Shown in pieces: positions 44,172 through 55,869 of a stretch of 64,000 nt of DNA (positions are counted from its first letter, which is position 1; the number at the start of each line of letters is the position of its first letter). The position numbers and the translations under genes are program-made. Below the pieces are notes generated by a model. That model saw nothing but the letters and a program-made list of their open reading frames with translations. It searched no databases and was not told where the DNA came from. This DNA is from Cristatella mucedo (Eukaryota; Bryozoa; Phylactolaemata; Cristatellidae): NCBI GenBank assembly GCA_009760855.2, contig WPIO01000069.1, forward strand, positions 1,670,001 to 1,734,000. The letters are read 5' to 3'.

Positions 44172-44204
<33 letters not shown>

Positions 44205-44300
44205 GATAGATAGATATAGATAAAACATGTATTGAAACTTGTAACTTGCATATATATATATATATATATATATATGCAAGTTACAAATTTTTTGAAATTG
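44165..44300. repeat. AT-rich simple repeats with a perfect palindrome
   Basis: Two (AT)n runs with GATA-type repeats between them. Bases 44,239-44,286 form a 48-base perfect palindrome, with arms 'ttgtaacttgca' and 'tgcaagttacaa' around (TA)n. Confidence 0.85.
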
Positions 44301-44429
44301 CTCATGTTTTTCTATAAGTTGTATACCGCAGAAGCAGTAGCTTTTGATTTTATGTTAGGGTCCCGACCACTGAGCTCGCGCGATATTGTTCTGCAATTTT
44401 ACTGTATAGGCCCATCTCCAAGGCGCGAC

Positions 44430-44530
44430 GAATAATAATTATTGTAATAATAATAATAAGCTTGATAAACGCCCTCAGAGAATCTCAGCCTCTTTCTAGG
44501 CGCTTTAAATTTGGTGGTAATGAGAACAAT
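44430..44530 (-). mobile_element. Family B 3'-end fragment
   Basis: Reverse orientation: an ATT tail complement ('taataataataagc') at about 44,450, then 'cttgataaacgccctcagag' and the hairpin. Only about 100 bases remain. Confidence 0.75.
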
Positions 44531-44767
44531 CAATAAAGCACGGCGAAGACACAGAAGGAGACGATAATGACCACTTTTGGCGTCGAGCAGTAGTTTTGGC
44601 CCTGCGATAAGCGCCTGAATTGAGATTTAGTGCTGTTAGGTTGCTATACAAAGGATTTATATTTCAAGTGAGTAGTGCGGCTATGAACGGTCACGTGGCC
44701 ATGCGGCAACTCCTCCCATTTTTGCCCAACAGTTACGTGGCAGTTGAGGCTGCTTTGCATGCCTTAA

Positions 44768-44935
44768 ACAGAGTACTAGCTGATTTAATAGCCTTTTCTT
44801 TATAGCGACAGAATAGAAAATGTGGCTATCTCCACTTCTTGAAGCGGCGACAATGGAACGCCCTCCGCAGTATTCAAACCCATGACCTTTGTCATGAAAA
44901 ACAACCGCCTTACCTGGTGTGTTATCGCGGCTCCT
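44768..44935 (-). repeat. tRNA-derived SINE, family S1 (right arm)
   Basis: The mirror of 38,710-38,885, with 'ttcaaacccatgacc' as B-box complement. The surrounding block recurs at 60,870-61,800. Confidence 0.7.
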
Positions 44936-45124
44936 AACACCTCAGCCAGCCCACTAATTCTTGGGCTGCAAAAAAAATAGAACGACCATCACTTAGCTGG
45001 AAAGACGGTCAATTAATTTGGCAGCACAGAAGGACTCGCGAAGAAAAACGAGCTAACGTCTCACTAAAGTGTCAAACCCAGCGGCAAGGAGCAGCCACAA
45101 TTGTAGACGCTGTACCACTCTGCA

Positions 45125-45298
45125 GTCGGGATGGCATAACAGGTAAGGTGTTTGCTTTTAACGACCTCTGTTCGAAGATCGTGGGTTCGAAATCTGTGGT
45201 GGACGATTCTTTATCGCCACTGCAAGCGGTATCGATAACCGTAAAGGCTCTTCTGTCAGGTTATCAAAGAGGCAGTTAAATTCGCTAGAATTTATTTT
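45125..45298 (+). repeat. tRNA-derived SINE, family S1 (right arm)
   Basis: The mirror of 38,350-38,525, with 'gatggcataacaggtaagg' and 'gtgggttcgaaatc'. Confidence 0.75.
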
Positions 45299-45860
45299 TA
45301 TTAGTCCGGAATGCAGCCGCCGACAACCTCGAATGACCTGAGAGCATAAGAATATGTAAGTTTGCCGCCGCCCACAGCTTTCGCGGCTTCCGCCTTAGGC
45401 GAACCCTCATTTTTGGTGAAGGGCGTGCGTCTGACAGCTCTCCAACGCAGGTATACCGTTGCTATCAGCGGTGCGTACGCTTTACCTTGTTTTGATACAT
45501 ATTTGTCCATCTGTACTAGGTTTGCATTGTGTTTAAGGCTTGCCAGAGACAAAAGGATTTGGAATATTGTGCGTCGTTGTGCCCGCGCTTCATTTTTAAT
45601 TTTTTTTAAATAGCCACGCCGGTTTTGATATAGTTCGATGTGGGGTCCTGCTGCTATGCTTCGTCGATGTCTTCTGCAGCTATCTGCAGCTCGGCGTTCA
45701 TTACGCATAGGGCCGCCCGACGACCGGAACTAGTTTATCTTGCTTGAGCCAAGTGTGTCCCCACGGCGCTGCTTAATTTTCTTAACGCTTCGCTAGTTTC
45801 GAATTTCCATGTACTTTATTCTTTAAGTAAAAGCCGCATGGTGCTGACGTCAAAAATATT
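45299..45860. repeat. Inner-arm repeat, right; also present near 61.5 kb
   Basis: Matches 37,900-38,345 in reverse complement and about 61,270-61,800 directly. A 135-codon minus ORF (45,708-45,301, MRNERRAADSCRRHRR) lies here, but about 130 bases of it are missing from the left arm. It has no motif I know, so I do not call it a gene. Confidence 0.6.
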
Positions 45861-46139
45861 TTTCAAGTCTGTTATTCTTACACATAGAACATAAATAGAC
45901 CATTACCTTTGAAGACCTTGAATTTAGTTCGCATGCTCCCTGTTGTAAGACATTTCCCCCTGGACGTTCCCTCCGGACATTTGCCCCCGGGAGACCCTAA
46001 GGCATTTCCACCCCGGGGTGGGACAATCCCTCATATGTTGATGACGGTAACTAAGAATACATAAATATATATTATCTTAAATTATTATAAAATTACTCCG
46101 ACCAGGTTGCCCAGGCAAGCTTTATTATAATAAAATAAA

Positions 46140-46690
46140 CTCATCAGAATTAGAGGAACGGATGGATTGGAAGAGTGGTTTCTAACGGAGTGGACGGCGG
46201 CGGCGGCAGCCGCGAGCTGTACAGTTTGGTCTAGCGGAATTTAGGTCCAGCTTGACGCCGCCAGGCATATCTTTCTACTCGTCGAATCGGGCGTCAGCTA
46301 CTGGGTGTTCCTGCAAATAAGCACTAAGCAATCAGAGGTCTGAGTATAGCTGTACGTCAGGAGATCTAGTTATGCCCTAATAGGCACTAATTAAAGCGCC
46401 GGAAATTAGTGAATGTGGATTTAGGCGGCGGAGGCGCAACCCAGTCTAAACCCTACAACCCTAACCCAAAACACTAAATTATTAAACCCTAAACTCTAAA
46501 CCCTAAATCCTAAACGCGGAAGCCCAAACCCAAAAAACCTAACCCCCAAAGTATACACCTAAAACCCAAAACGCTATCTATACCTTAAAAACTTACAATA
46601 AAAACACTAAACCCTAAAAACCCTAGTTCTTTAAAACACTGAACCCTAAAACCTAAATTTTAAACTATATACTATAAACCATAAACTATA

Positions 46691-46725
<35 letters not shown>
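46140..46725. repeat. GC-rich block, CCCTAAA-like array and (AT)n, right arm
   Basis: The GC-rich block at 46,140-46,450 and the degenerate array of 'ccctaaa', 'aaccctaa' and variants at 46,440-46,680 mirror 36,890-37,560. A pure (AT)n run follows at 46,686-46,725. Confidence 0.75.
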
Positions 46726-46728
<3 letters not shown>

Positions 46729-46784
46729 GGAATGTCTTCCCGAAAGCTGGAAATGTCAGGGGGGACGCCCACGAGGGATATTTC

Positions 46785-47140
46785 AGTATCCCTTACTTCC
46801 AAAGCCTGGAACTCACTCCCGACATGAGTCAAAACATCCCACCCGTGATTTGACAACGTTTAAAAAGAACTTAAAAGCGCACCTATTTAAAACAGCATTT
46901 AGTTGGTCCTAGCGATTCATCCTTCATGTGGTTATGCGTACTGACACTGTGCATACTGCCAAAAACGAAATTTGCATGCTGACCCTGTGCATGTCAAAAA
47001 TAACCATGTTATTCCATTTTGGTTATCAAACTTGATATTACTCATCATTCAATCGCGTACCCCTGCAGCAAATTCAAAGCACCTACAAAGAGATTGAGTT
47101 TTCTGAGATCACTTTATGAAGTGAATTATCATATTACAAT
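46785..47140 (+). mobile_element. Old family B 3' fragment (right arm partner)
   Basis: Starts at 'caaagcctggaactcactcc', the APKAWNSLP block, and runs through the 3' UTR and hairpin to an ATT-rich end near 47,140. Mirror of 36,383-36,860. Confidence 0.75.
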
Positions 47141-48550
47141 AATTATTAATGGACTGAAACCCACACGATACTATACTGCGATCAATCGGTGAATGTTGCT
47201 GACCTGTTTCTGATTACTATTATTGCAGTTTCAAGATCAGTGGTTTAAAAGTTCTAAAAGTGTAGTGATTATATTTTAAAATAAATTTTTGCATTTTTGC
47301 AAGGTTTTTAAATTCTTTTCCATTAGTCGTTAACGTTCGCTTGACATAACTCTCTTCTAGCATTAATGTTGTGTTTGTCTTGCAGCTGGGCTGTTTGCAA
47401 AGTGGCTGCGATGGAAACCAGCTGGATCGAAGGCTGCTTTTTATTTAACCTTTTGTCACAGTAATAATGACTTATGGGCTATCAATATTTATGATTTTTT
47501 TTATTCAAGACTGAACGTCGAGTTGCTGTCATCTGCTCCACAAAATTTAACTTAAAGCCATTTGCAGTACCCTCGAAGCAGTCTTTTGAATCAGTTGTCT
47601 TGGCCTCACCCGAAAACAAGCTGCCGATTGTGGCAGTAGTCTATCGCCCACTTGGTACCAAATCCTCCTTTATCTAAGAATTACCCGATCTCGTTTTGAT
47701 TCTGTATTTTGATTCTCAATATTTAGGAAATTTTTTACTTAAATATCTGCAAATGAGTTGGTCATGAACTCATGATGTCTCTTCTAGCAGAGTTCATTTC
47801 TAGGGCTCTTTCCTATTGTTTCTTAGAAGCTGGTTTCAGAGTTTCCTGTGCAGTAGCTTGATTGCTGCATCAGTCTCATCGCCGTGAGATATTCTAACGT
47901 TCCCTCTATTGCGATATCGAACCACTATATAACATGTCTGCAAGTCGTTCCTCATACATCCCTTTTTATTTCTCTTTTCGTTTTTCAATAATCCTATAGA
48001 TAACTAACTAATCAACTTCTGAAATCTGATTTCAAAATTGAAAAAGCTTTACTCAATCGCAAAACATCGTTGCACTACAGTCGCAGCTGCTTCAGCTGCT
48101 ATTTTGTTCGGTTAAATTGCAATTCTTTTGATTCCTGCCTACCAACTATCTGGGGTGTCGTGTCAAAATATTGTTTGACTGCCCAGGAGCGACCATGTAT
48201 ACTGGTGATAAGCAGGTAGTATTTTATTGTCATCTTCCCATCACTATACTGTCTGGCCGAGCTTGTCACGCCTTACATAATTGTAGTCAAGCTTCTGTGA
48301 AGGGATGTTTTTGGGTGTAGCTCATTCGACAGAGCCTGAGATTTACTATTAAGTTCATCTACATGTTTTATAGTACACATAGCCACACCTTTTTGTAAAT
48401 AGCATTTCCACATTCTATTAGTTTCTATCAGACCAGTGGCTGGTTCACTGCATCAGCATAACGCACAGGACTAGAAGACTGGGTCAACTTAGCTCGTTGT
48501 ACACAATGGATGTTGAGCAGAATTTGTGATAAGCTTCATTATTTTTTTAG
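47141..48550. repeat. Upstream flank of the right gene copy
   Basis: Mirror of 35,251-36,382 and partner of 1-785. It is interrupted at about 47,500-47,715 by a retrotransposon fragment that is absent from the other two copies. Confidence 0.6.
47500..47715 (+). mobile_element. Family B endonuclease fragment
   Basis: Encodes FNLKPFAVPSKQSFESVVLA, then LPIVAVVYRPLGTKSSF, the same EN segment as in family B copy 4 near 17,825-17,955. It is not seen in the left arm or in 1-785, so it was inserted after duplication. Confidence 0.7.
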
Positions 48551-48619
48551 ACTGCTGTGAACCTGAGTCAGATATGGACATTGTCAACGACAATATTCCC
48601 TTAGACCGTGCCAGCAACT
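48551..48619 (+). CDS. Upstream exon, duplicated propeller-like gene, right copy
   Basis: A 69-base exon after acceptor 'atttttttag' and before donor 'gtaagt'. It encodes EPESDMDIVNDN and LDRASN and leaves in phase 1. It is one base longer than the left copy near its start, so upstream reading frames cannot both be intact unless translation begins at the internal methionine of ESDMD. Confidence 0.6.
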
Positions 48620-48836
48620 GTAAGTAAGCTGTTGTGCTTGGCTTGTGTGTTGAATATTGCAAACAATAGAAACGGTTTTTATTTTACTCATGTTTTCAAT
48701 CACTAAAGCGTGAGTCTTAACTCGTGATCTGCTGTGAAGTGAACAAGTGGCACTGTCAAGTCTTAATTATATTTACTAGCATCTCTGCAGCCAGTCCTGT
48801 TAGCAACTTTTTTTTCATCGATTTTTCAATTTGTAG

Positions 48837-49239
48837 CTGCTGATCCGGCAACTGGTCGGGCACAGCACGATGCTGCTGAGGACAGTGAGCTAAGGCTGGC
48901 GATGGCCAGCAGCAGCACGTTTAAAGTGGATGTACATTGCAGGGACATAGCTGTCACTGCAATGGGTACTGTTCTTCTCGCTCTTGGGCCTAACGGCTTA
49001 AAGGAGTACGACAGGAGTGGAATGGAGATGAGCAGCTGGATCCCAGGTAAGACCGAGAGTGGAGAATACATCGGCGTCAACTTGGTTGACGAGCTGAGGG
49101 ACCGCCGCCTGGCTGTCAGTCTGTATGGTGAAAATTGGCAGTGTGCCATGACTGTGGTGCTGCTAAGACGACACCCTGCTCATGGTGCGGCGTGGCTGCA
49201 GGAGAAGGAAATCACGAGTCAAAAACATCGAAGCAACGG
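48837..49239 (+). CDS. Internal exon, duplicated propeller-like gene, right copy
   Basis: 403 bases between acceptor 'caatttgtag' and donor 'gtaggt', the same length, phases and splice sites as the left copy. It reads TGRAQHDAAEDSEL, MASSSTFKVDVHCRDIAV, AMGTVLLALG, LKEYDRSGMEM and DELRDRRLAVSLYG with no stop. Most differences from the left copy are single residue changes and no indel is seen, which suggests that the coding sequence was under constraint after duplication. The 217-base intron before it has the same length in both copies. Unnamed family; propeller-like fold inferred from the strand pattern only. Confidence 0.7.
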
Positions 49240-49284
49240 GTAGGTGTTGGAGCATGGTGGGATGTGTCCCTTTTCAATATCGCT

Positions 49285-49655
49285 CGTACTATAATTTAGT
49301 CGGTATGCTCCCAAAGCTATGACCTAACCCACGACTTCCATCACGAAATCAACCGCATCAGACTCGACCACACTTTAAAAAGAAATTACAAAATGCACGT
49401 ATTTATGTCAGCATTTAATTGGTCTGCTTGATTCGTCTTTATGTCATTTTGTGTGCTGACACTGTTGCATGGTGCGACTAACCACATTTCCATGCTGGAC
49501 CTTTGCATGTAACTTCTAACAATGTTATTCGTGGTCTTTATCAAGCACGATGCCACTCACCCTTTAATCTTGTTTCCTTTGCATAACAGGTAAAGCGCGT
49601 GGAAAGAAATTTCGCTTTCTGAGTGTTCCTTATCAATTGAATTACTATTATTAGT
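49285..49655 (+). mobile_element. Old family B 3' fragment (right arm partner)
   Basis: C-terminal remnants ('atgctcccaaagc' near 49,303), the 3' UTR and the hairpin region to an ATT end near 49,655. Mirror of 34,145-34,500. Confidence 0.7.
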
Positions 49656-50434
49656 ATAGTATATTTGCTAATTCACCAAGAGTCGGTCGAGTAAGCAGTC
49701 ACAGCATTGGCAGGTCACTAAGGGAAGCTGTAACTTTTAAAAGTTATAAGAATGCTTTATGAAGAGACCTTTGCACGTCAAGACAAAGTATTTCGATAAA
49801 CTTTCAAAGAAAAATCTTGAATAAACGGCTTAATACTATGTTTATGAAATATGTGCTATTCTCAATGCAAAATATCAAGAGAATGCTCGTAAAGTTTTTC
49901 CGAAAGTTAAATAGTTGTGTAAGGTAGCTTACGAAAGACAATTATGTCAGAACTGCAATCGAAAGTTCCGATGACTTCTATGAGGAAGACAAAATGGGTA
50001 TGCAAACCCATCTTACCAGTATGAAAACCAGAAGTATCAAATCTGCAAAAATTTACCGATTTCTTTATCTTGTGCGACTTCAATCCCACTTTGTTGAAAC
50101 TTGCTAGACAGAGATATATGCCTGATGCTTTTTGGGGTACATTCTTGCGACTTATACGTGAGTTTCGTTTTCAGGGTAGCTTGGTGCCTTGTCGATTCCA
50201 TAACTCCGCTTCCACTTCCAATTTCAATACAAAATTTGAAAAGAGAATTCAGCTCAGCTAATTGCAAATTAAACAAGAAAAAAAATTTGATTTATGCTAG
50301 ATACATTTTTCTGTACATATCCACGATTTTTGAAACTAAAGCTCCAGGTCGGTTGATGACGTATACGATTGTTAAGGGCCCTCAGAAAACTGGATCTTTT
50401 AAAAGGCCCTTTACATATGTATGGAGGAAGCATT
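49656..50434. other. Conserved arm sequence inside the intron of the right gene
   Basis: Mirrors 33,800-34,140 and 30,070-30,460, joined without the family A insertion found on the left. ORFs up to 111 codons here are not conserved on the other arm, so none is called. Confidence 0.6.
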
Positions 50435-52714
50435 AATAATAATAATGATAGCACTATTGATAAACGCACTTCAATTAGAGCCCTCAGAGAACCAAATCTC
50501 TTTCTAGATGCTTTACATTTGCTGTGAAGGAAAATGCAATTGAATGGTGAGTAATATCATGCTTGATACACAACATGAATAACATGATTAGGGTGCCATG
50601 TACAGCGTCAGCATGCAAGGGTGGTTACTGGCAGCATGCACAGTGTTGGCACCTATAAGCATATGATGGGCGAATCACAATGTCCAACTGAATGCTGTCC
50701 TAAGTTGGTGTATTTTTAAGTTGTTTTAAATGTTGTCAAGTCAAATGATGTACTGGCACAAATAAGGAGTGAGTCCCAGGCTTTGGGAGCATCCAAACTA
50801 AATGCCCGGTCTCCAAAGGATATGAGATTTGTTTAAGGTATTGTTATACTGTTGGGTTTCGAAAAGCAGGTGGTACGACGCTTGACCTGGAGGATAAGTA
50901 GGTTTGAGAGATAGGCTGGAGCCAAAGAATGAAGTGACCAAAAAGTGAGGGACAAAACCTTGAAGTCGGTCTGTTGCTTGACAGGGAAGTCCGCATAGCC
51001 GGCGAGAAGTGTTGTAATGTGGCAATTGCGAAGCTCACGACAGACAAGCCTGGCTATTGAGTTTTGCACCAGCTGCAATCGCCTAATTGCTCGTACCGGT
51101 AGCAGCGAGTTAGTGAAGTCAAGACAGGATGTCTAAAATGCATTGACCAACTTAAACGTCATATCCTTATCTAAGCGAACCCGAATTGTAGCATCGTTTT
51201 GTATCTACAAGTAGGCCGTCTTATTAGTCAAGCCCATATGGTAGTCTAACGAGAGGGCAATTTGGAAAATGACACATTAGCTTGGTGCTGTATCAATAGG
51301 AGATATGCTGGCTTAGCCAATTTTGAGCGTCAGTCTTTCTAATTTCTCAATCACACTGTGTTAGTGAATAATGCAAATGTTAGTTATATCTCCGTTTAGT
51401 TAGGGAAAATTCGCTCCCATCCGTAAGCAGATGTAACATGCAGCAAGGAAGTTGAGAGAATTCTAGGTGTTCACAGGTTGGGAGAGATCGAAGCAAAGGT
51501 ACAACTGAGTGTCATTCGCATTAAAGTGAACACCTAGATTGTGCTTGGCAATACCATCAGCAAGAGAGAGATTATAAACCATGACAAGAATCGGACCTAG
51601 CACAGAGCCCTGAGGTGCCCCATATTTCAGAGGTACCTCAGATGATCTTTGTCTATTCACGTCAATACTCGGGAGTCTCCCACTGAGATAGGACCTAAGC
51701 CATTGCAGATCAGCACCAGTGATGCCCAGGTGAGATGAGAGGCGCTCTAGAAGAACTTAAGGATTAATGCTATCAAAAGCTTCCAAAAGATAGACCAAAA
51801 CAACCAGAGGTACTCTATACATGTCTGCATTCTAAACTTGGTCGTTGTACACCCTAATCAAAGCCGATTCTGAGGAGTCATTCGTTCTAAATCTGGGTTG
51901 GAACTTGCTGGCCAGATTCGAAGTTTCAACATATCAGTTTAGCTGGTCCGCCACGACCTGTTCCAGTGTCTTTGATAGGCATGGTGGAAGGAAGAAATGG
52001 CTATAGTTTCTTAAGTTTGCCAGGTCTAGTGTCGCTTTCTAGCGATTTAGTCAGACAACAGCTTTCTGGAAATGTGCTGGGATATGACCCGGGGTTAATT
52101 ACATATCAATGATGTTAGTTATGCATGGCAGTAGCAGATCTATGCAACGTAGGAGCAGGGCAGTGGGATTAGGGTCCAAATGACTTGTTTTCTTCTTTCA
52201 TTGGGATGATAACTTGAGGACGAGATCGCTAGTGACCTACTTAAATGTAGACATTGAGGAGCAGCCATGAATCGTGGGACACTATTCTAGGGGGGGGGGT
52301 GATGTTATCGCAGGGACTGACTCCCTGATCTTGTCCATCTTCTGGATAAATGACAGAGAGAAGCGATCGGTTAGATCATTATAATTATCATCAGGAAAGC
52401 AGCTAATCTGGGAGCGGTAGAGGAGATGGCTGATCGTCGACATCAGCATCTATGGATGGTGCATCTGTAATTCAACAATGTATTCATAGAAGCTACACTT
52501 GGATTTTGCTAGGATCGATTATTACGACCTACAGTAGTCCTCGTATGCTCGTCTGTGGACAGTCAGCCCTGATCTTTTGTATGCTTTTTCAAGCTTGCAC
52601 ACTTAATAGACCTAGCTAGCTTAATGTACACGGTAAACCGTGGTCATCAGGACTAGGGCACACAGTTTGCTAAGTCAGAGGTGCAAACTCGCTGAGTGTG
52701 TCAGCTAGTGTAGC
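50435..52714 (-). mobile_element. Family B non-LTR retrotransposon (copy 7), heavily decayed
   Basis: From an ATT tail complement at 50,435 the minus strand carries the hairpin, the C-terminal blocks, a 65-codon RT part at 51,660-51,463 ([24 protein letters not shown] in place of FYADDTQLY), the KTLEQVVADQ-type block near 51,960 and the linker up to about 52,710. A run of nine guanines occurs near 52,291. Stops are dense. It is absent from the left arm. Confidence 0.8.
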
Positions 52715-53215
52715 ACTGTAGCTTTAGGCTCCAGCCTATCTGTCAGATATACTACCACATCAGGCCAAGCATCGTACCACCTGCTTTTCGGAATCCAACA
52801 GTCTAGAAGTACTTCGTACAAACCTTAAATCCTTTGGAGACCGTGCATTTAGTTCGAATGATCCCAAAGCCTGGAACTCCCTCCCGACCTGCGTCAGAAC
52901 ATCCCCTGACCTAACCACATTTAAAAGGAACCTAAAAGCACACCTATTTAGGACAGCATTTAGTGGGTCCCTGTGATTCGTCATTGATGTGCTTATGCAT
53001 GCTGACACTGTGCATGCTGCCACTAACCACATTTGCATGCTGACCCTGTGCATTTCACCCCTAACCATATTATTCATTTCGTTTGTTTTTTTCAAGCATG
53101 ATTTTACTTACCATTCAATGGCATTTCACTTTACAGCAAATGTAAAGCGCCTAGAGAGAGATTAAGTTCTCTGAGGGTGCTTTATCAAGTGAATTATTAT
53201 TATTATTATTATAAC
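52715..53215 (+). mobile_element. Family B 3' fragment (copy 8)
   Basis: A 5'-truncated copy from APAYLSDILPHQAKHRT-like sequence through SFGDRAFSS and AWNSLPTCVRTSPD, then the 3' UTR, the hairpin and an ATT tail ending at about 53,212. Very well preserved, so a young copy. Confidence 0.9.
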
Positions 53216-53504
53216 AACAAGGGTGCCACCCAGCTCAGCTCCGGCCTTGGGGACTCATCCCCTCACGTGCCTGGCCGCATCGCCGGGGCACGCCTGCAAC
53301 CATCCAGGTGCATAAATCGGCGAGACCGGGAGCCTCCAACACCACGACTTACTCGGTCAACTTCTCCTACTCAGGAACCACCGTGAACTCGTGTCACTGA
53401 ACATCCGGCCATACCGTAGGTCCGATCCTGGCTTAGCTGGTGACCCTCACCTTCATTATAGCCGCCCGGTCCCAGCCAAACGGACCTAGCCTGGGTACAG
53501 TGAT
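53216..53504 (+). repeat. GC-rich repeat shared with 1,130-1,255
   Basis: A GC-rich stretch, the second half of which (53,400-53,504) matches 1,130-1,255. The 69-codon ORF at 53,177-53,386 begins in the ATT tail and is not credible. Confidence 0.5.
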
Positions 53505-53795
53505 ATGTATCGGTAGTGAGCTTCTAGCTTTGAGAGCCTTGAAGTTGGTATGTCTTTGTGATTGGTCTTTCGTGTGCTTGTATGTACCAGTTTTCATTAT
53601 GGCTACTGCTTGACGATTTTAACATTCCGTAATGCTTTCTATGAAGCATCTATAAAGTGCCTTGAGACAGATTGAGTTCTCTGAAGGCCCCATAACAATG
53701 TATTATTGGGATAAATTTCATTCGGAACTAAAGGCATACTCTCCAACGTTGTGGGGTTCCTGCGAGGTATGGCTTAACAATTAGAGTAAGAAGCA
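53505..53795 (+). mobile_element. Old non-LTR 3' fragment and flank (present in both arms)
   Basis: A diverged family B-like 3' end with 'aaagtgccttgagacagattgag' pattern near 53,655. It and the following flank match 29,580-29,740 in reverse complement. Confidence 0.6.
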
Positions 53796-53995
53796 AGCTC
53801 TAGCTATTTTCAACCTCTTTTGTCTAGCGACAGAAGACCATTTATTTTATGGCTATTATCACTGTTTACAGCACTAATAAAGAATGCCCCACTACAGAGC
53901 TAGAATCAACTACCTTGGTAACGAGGTCGTCAGAAGCAACCACCTTACCTATTGTGCCATTACAACCCATCAGGTGCCAGTGTGCCATCACGAAT
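53796..53995 (-). repeat. tRNA-derived SINE, family S1 (right arm)
   Basis: Mirror of 29,395-29,575, with A-box-side complement 'accttacctattgtgccat'. The two ORFs across it are spurious. Confidence 0.6.
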
Positions 53996-55690
53996 CGAAG
54001 AACAGCAGTTCGTATGATTCTTCGGCTTGGTGGGGTCTAGTTTTGAGAGATAGGCTGGAATTATTGAAGATAACATGTCACAACCTTGAAGTCGACGAGC
54101 TGATTGATTGGAAGGCAGTGTAAATCCACAAGAAGCGGTTTGATGTGGCAATTGCATTACGGCATATAAGCCTTGCTGCAGAGTGGTTCCAGCAACTGTA
54201 AGCCAGGAAACCAGCAAGCAGTGAGTAACAGAAGTCAGGACTGAATGTCACAAATGTATTGACCAATTTAGACGCAGTATCTCTGTCTAAACAAGCCCAA
54301 ACTTTAGCAATGTTGTTTAACTAAAATATGTCAGACGTGACTGTGGAGCTGATGTGGTCTTCTATCAAAAGGTCATTTTTGGAATGCCACCCCTCAATTA
54401 GATGCCGATTCCACTGGACGTTGGGTGCCATTGCCGACTTTGACCGTTAGGTTGTCTTATTTTTTAATCAAATTTGGTTACCCGACATCCATTAAGATAG
54501 GTTTATGTCATTCCATCTAAGAAAGTTAGCTGCCATCCATGTGTGGATCCAGTTTGGGTGTTTAGAGAATTCAATGTGCTCGATTGCTAGTGAAGATCCA
54601 ACAAACTACAATTGAGTTTCATCTGCATAGAGGCCAAAGCATAGATTCCGTTTGGCGATCAGCTTGACGAGAGGCATAGTATAAGCTGTAAAATGTAGGG
54701 GACCGAGCACAAAATATTGAGGTAAACAATACTTGAGTGGTAACTCCAATGACAGCTGTCCTTTCACATCGTTTCTCTTGAGTCACCCACAAGGGCAGGA
54801 CCTGAACCATTCGAGACCATCAAGGAGTCTGTGATTAATCGCTGCAAATGCTGCTGAACGATCAAGCAGAGAGACTTTACCCCAGTTGGCATTCCTGAGA
54901 AAGTTGTTAAACACTGTAAGCAATGCTGACTCGGTTGAGTGATGAGCTCTAAACCCAAACTGTAAATCACTTTCTCGGTTTGCAATCTCGATATACATGT
55001 TCAGTAGGTCTGTCACTATTCGTTCTAGTGTCTTCGGTAGGAACTGGAGAAGAGAAGATGAACGGAAAACGTTCGAACCCTCTTTTTCTAACTATGCTTT
55101 CCTTAATGGTGGCCAACAGCAGCCTATTTTGAAAGGTGCTGGGAACTGACACTAGGCTAAGGACGCATGTTAGTTTTGTGTTGCAGCAGCAGATCCAATC
55201 ACCACAGGAGACGGCTAGTGGAAATATGGTCTAGAGGACTAGCAATCTTCTTTGAGTGACAGATTATTTCAGGATTAGGTCACTTGCGGCCTCCTTTAAT
55301 TTAGACATCCAGTTAGTGCACTGAAACGATAGTAGTGAGTACTGTGATGATCTGATGAGGGGCATGAGTCCAGAAGGGACCCTAAAACCATAGGGCTGGA
55401 TTCTCCAATCTTGTCGATCTTGCTTACAAAAAATAGAAAAGTGATCGGCTAGGCCACCACAAAGATGACTTGGTAAGGAGCTAATCTGAGAGTAGTTAAG
55501 GAGATGGTTGGCTTTATTTATCGGAATCATTATTGGGCATGTGTAATTCAACTATGTTTTGTAGAAGCTCGATTTAGCATTCACTATAATTGACAGGTTT
55601 AACCAAAGTTAGTCCTTGATTGCCTATCAAATGACTCTCAAGTTCAATCTGTTATAGGTTTTTTCAAGCTTTCACTTAGTAGACATAGCT
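53996..55690 (-). mobile_element. Diverged L2/CR1-like non-LTR retrotransposon
   Basis: Minus-strand RT pieces more diverged than family B: a RSQISSLPSHLCGGLADHF-like linker near 55,480, LLNMYIEIANRESDLQFGF and RAHHSTESALLTVF near 54,950, and AFAAINHRLL near 54,840. C-terminal blocks extend to about 54,000. The RT palm is largely lost. Its 3' end is shared with the left arm, so it predates the duplication; the left copy lost most of it. Confidence 0.65.
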
Positions 55691-55869
55691 AGTTTACTAT
55701 GGGAGTATGTGGAATCACTTCTCGGAGTCTAAGTAGGCATACACTACTGAATATAAATGTGGGCGTGAATGAGACGCAGACTTGGCGATAGAATGGTGCA
55801 ATGGTGTTTATTAAGGAAAGACTGGCGTTCTTGCAATAGCAAATTTTGATACATACATGTTTCTTTTTA

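Noticed and set aside
20258-45298. tRNA genes at the S1 and S2 repeats
   Set aside because: Only promoter-like A and B boxes are tRNA-like. Stems do not close and the bodies are shared SINE sequence.
50070-50436. ORFs up to 111 codons in the conserved arm segment
   Set aside because: The mirrored left-arm sequence breaks these frames, so they are not conserved as protein.
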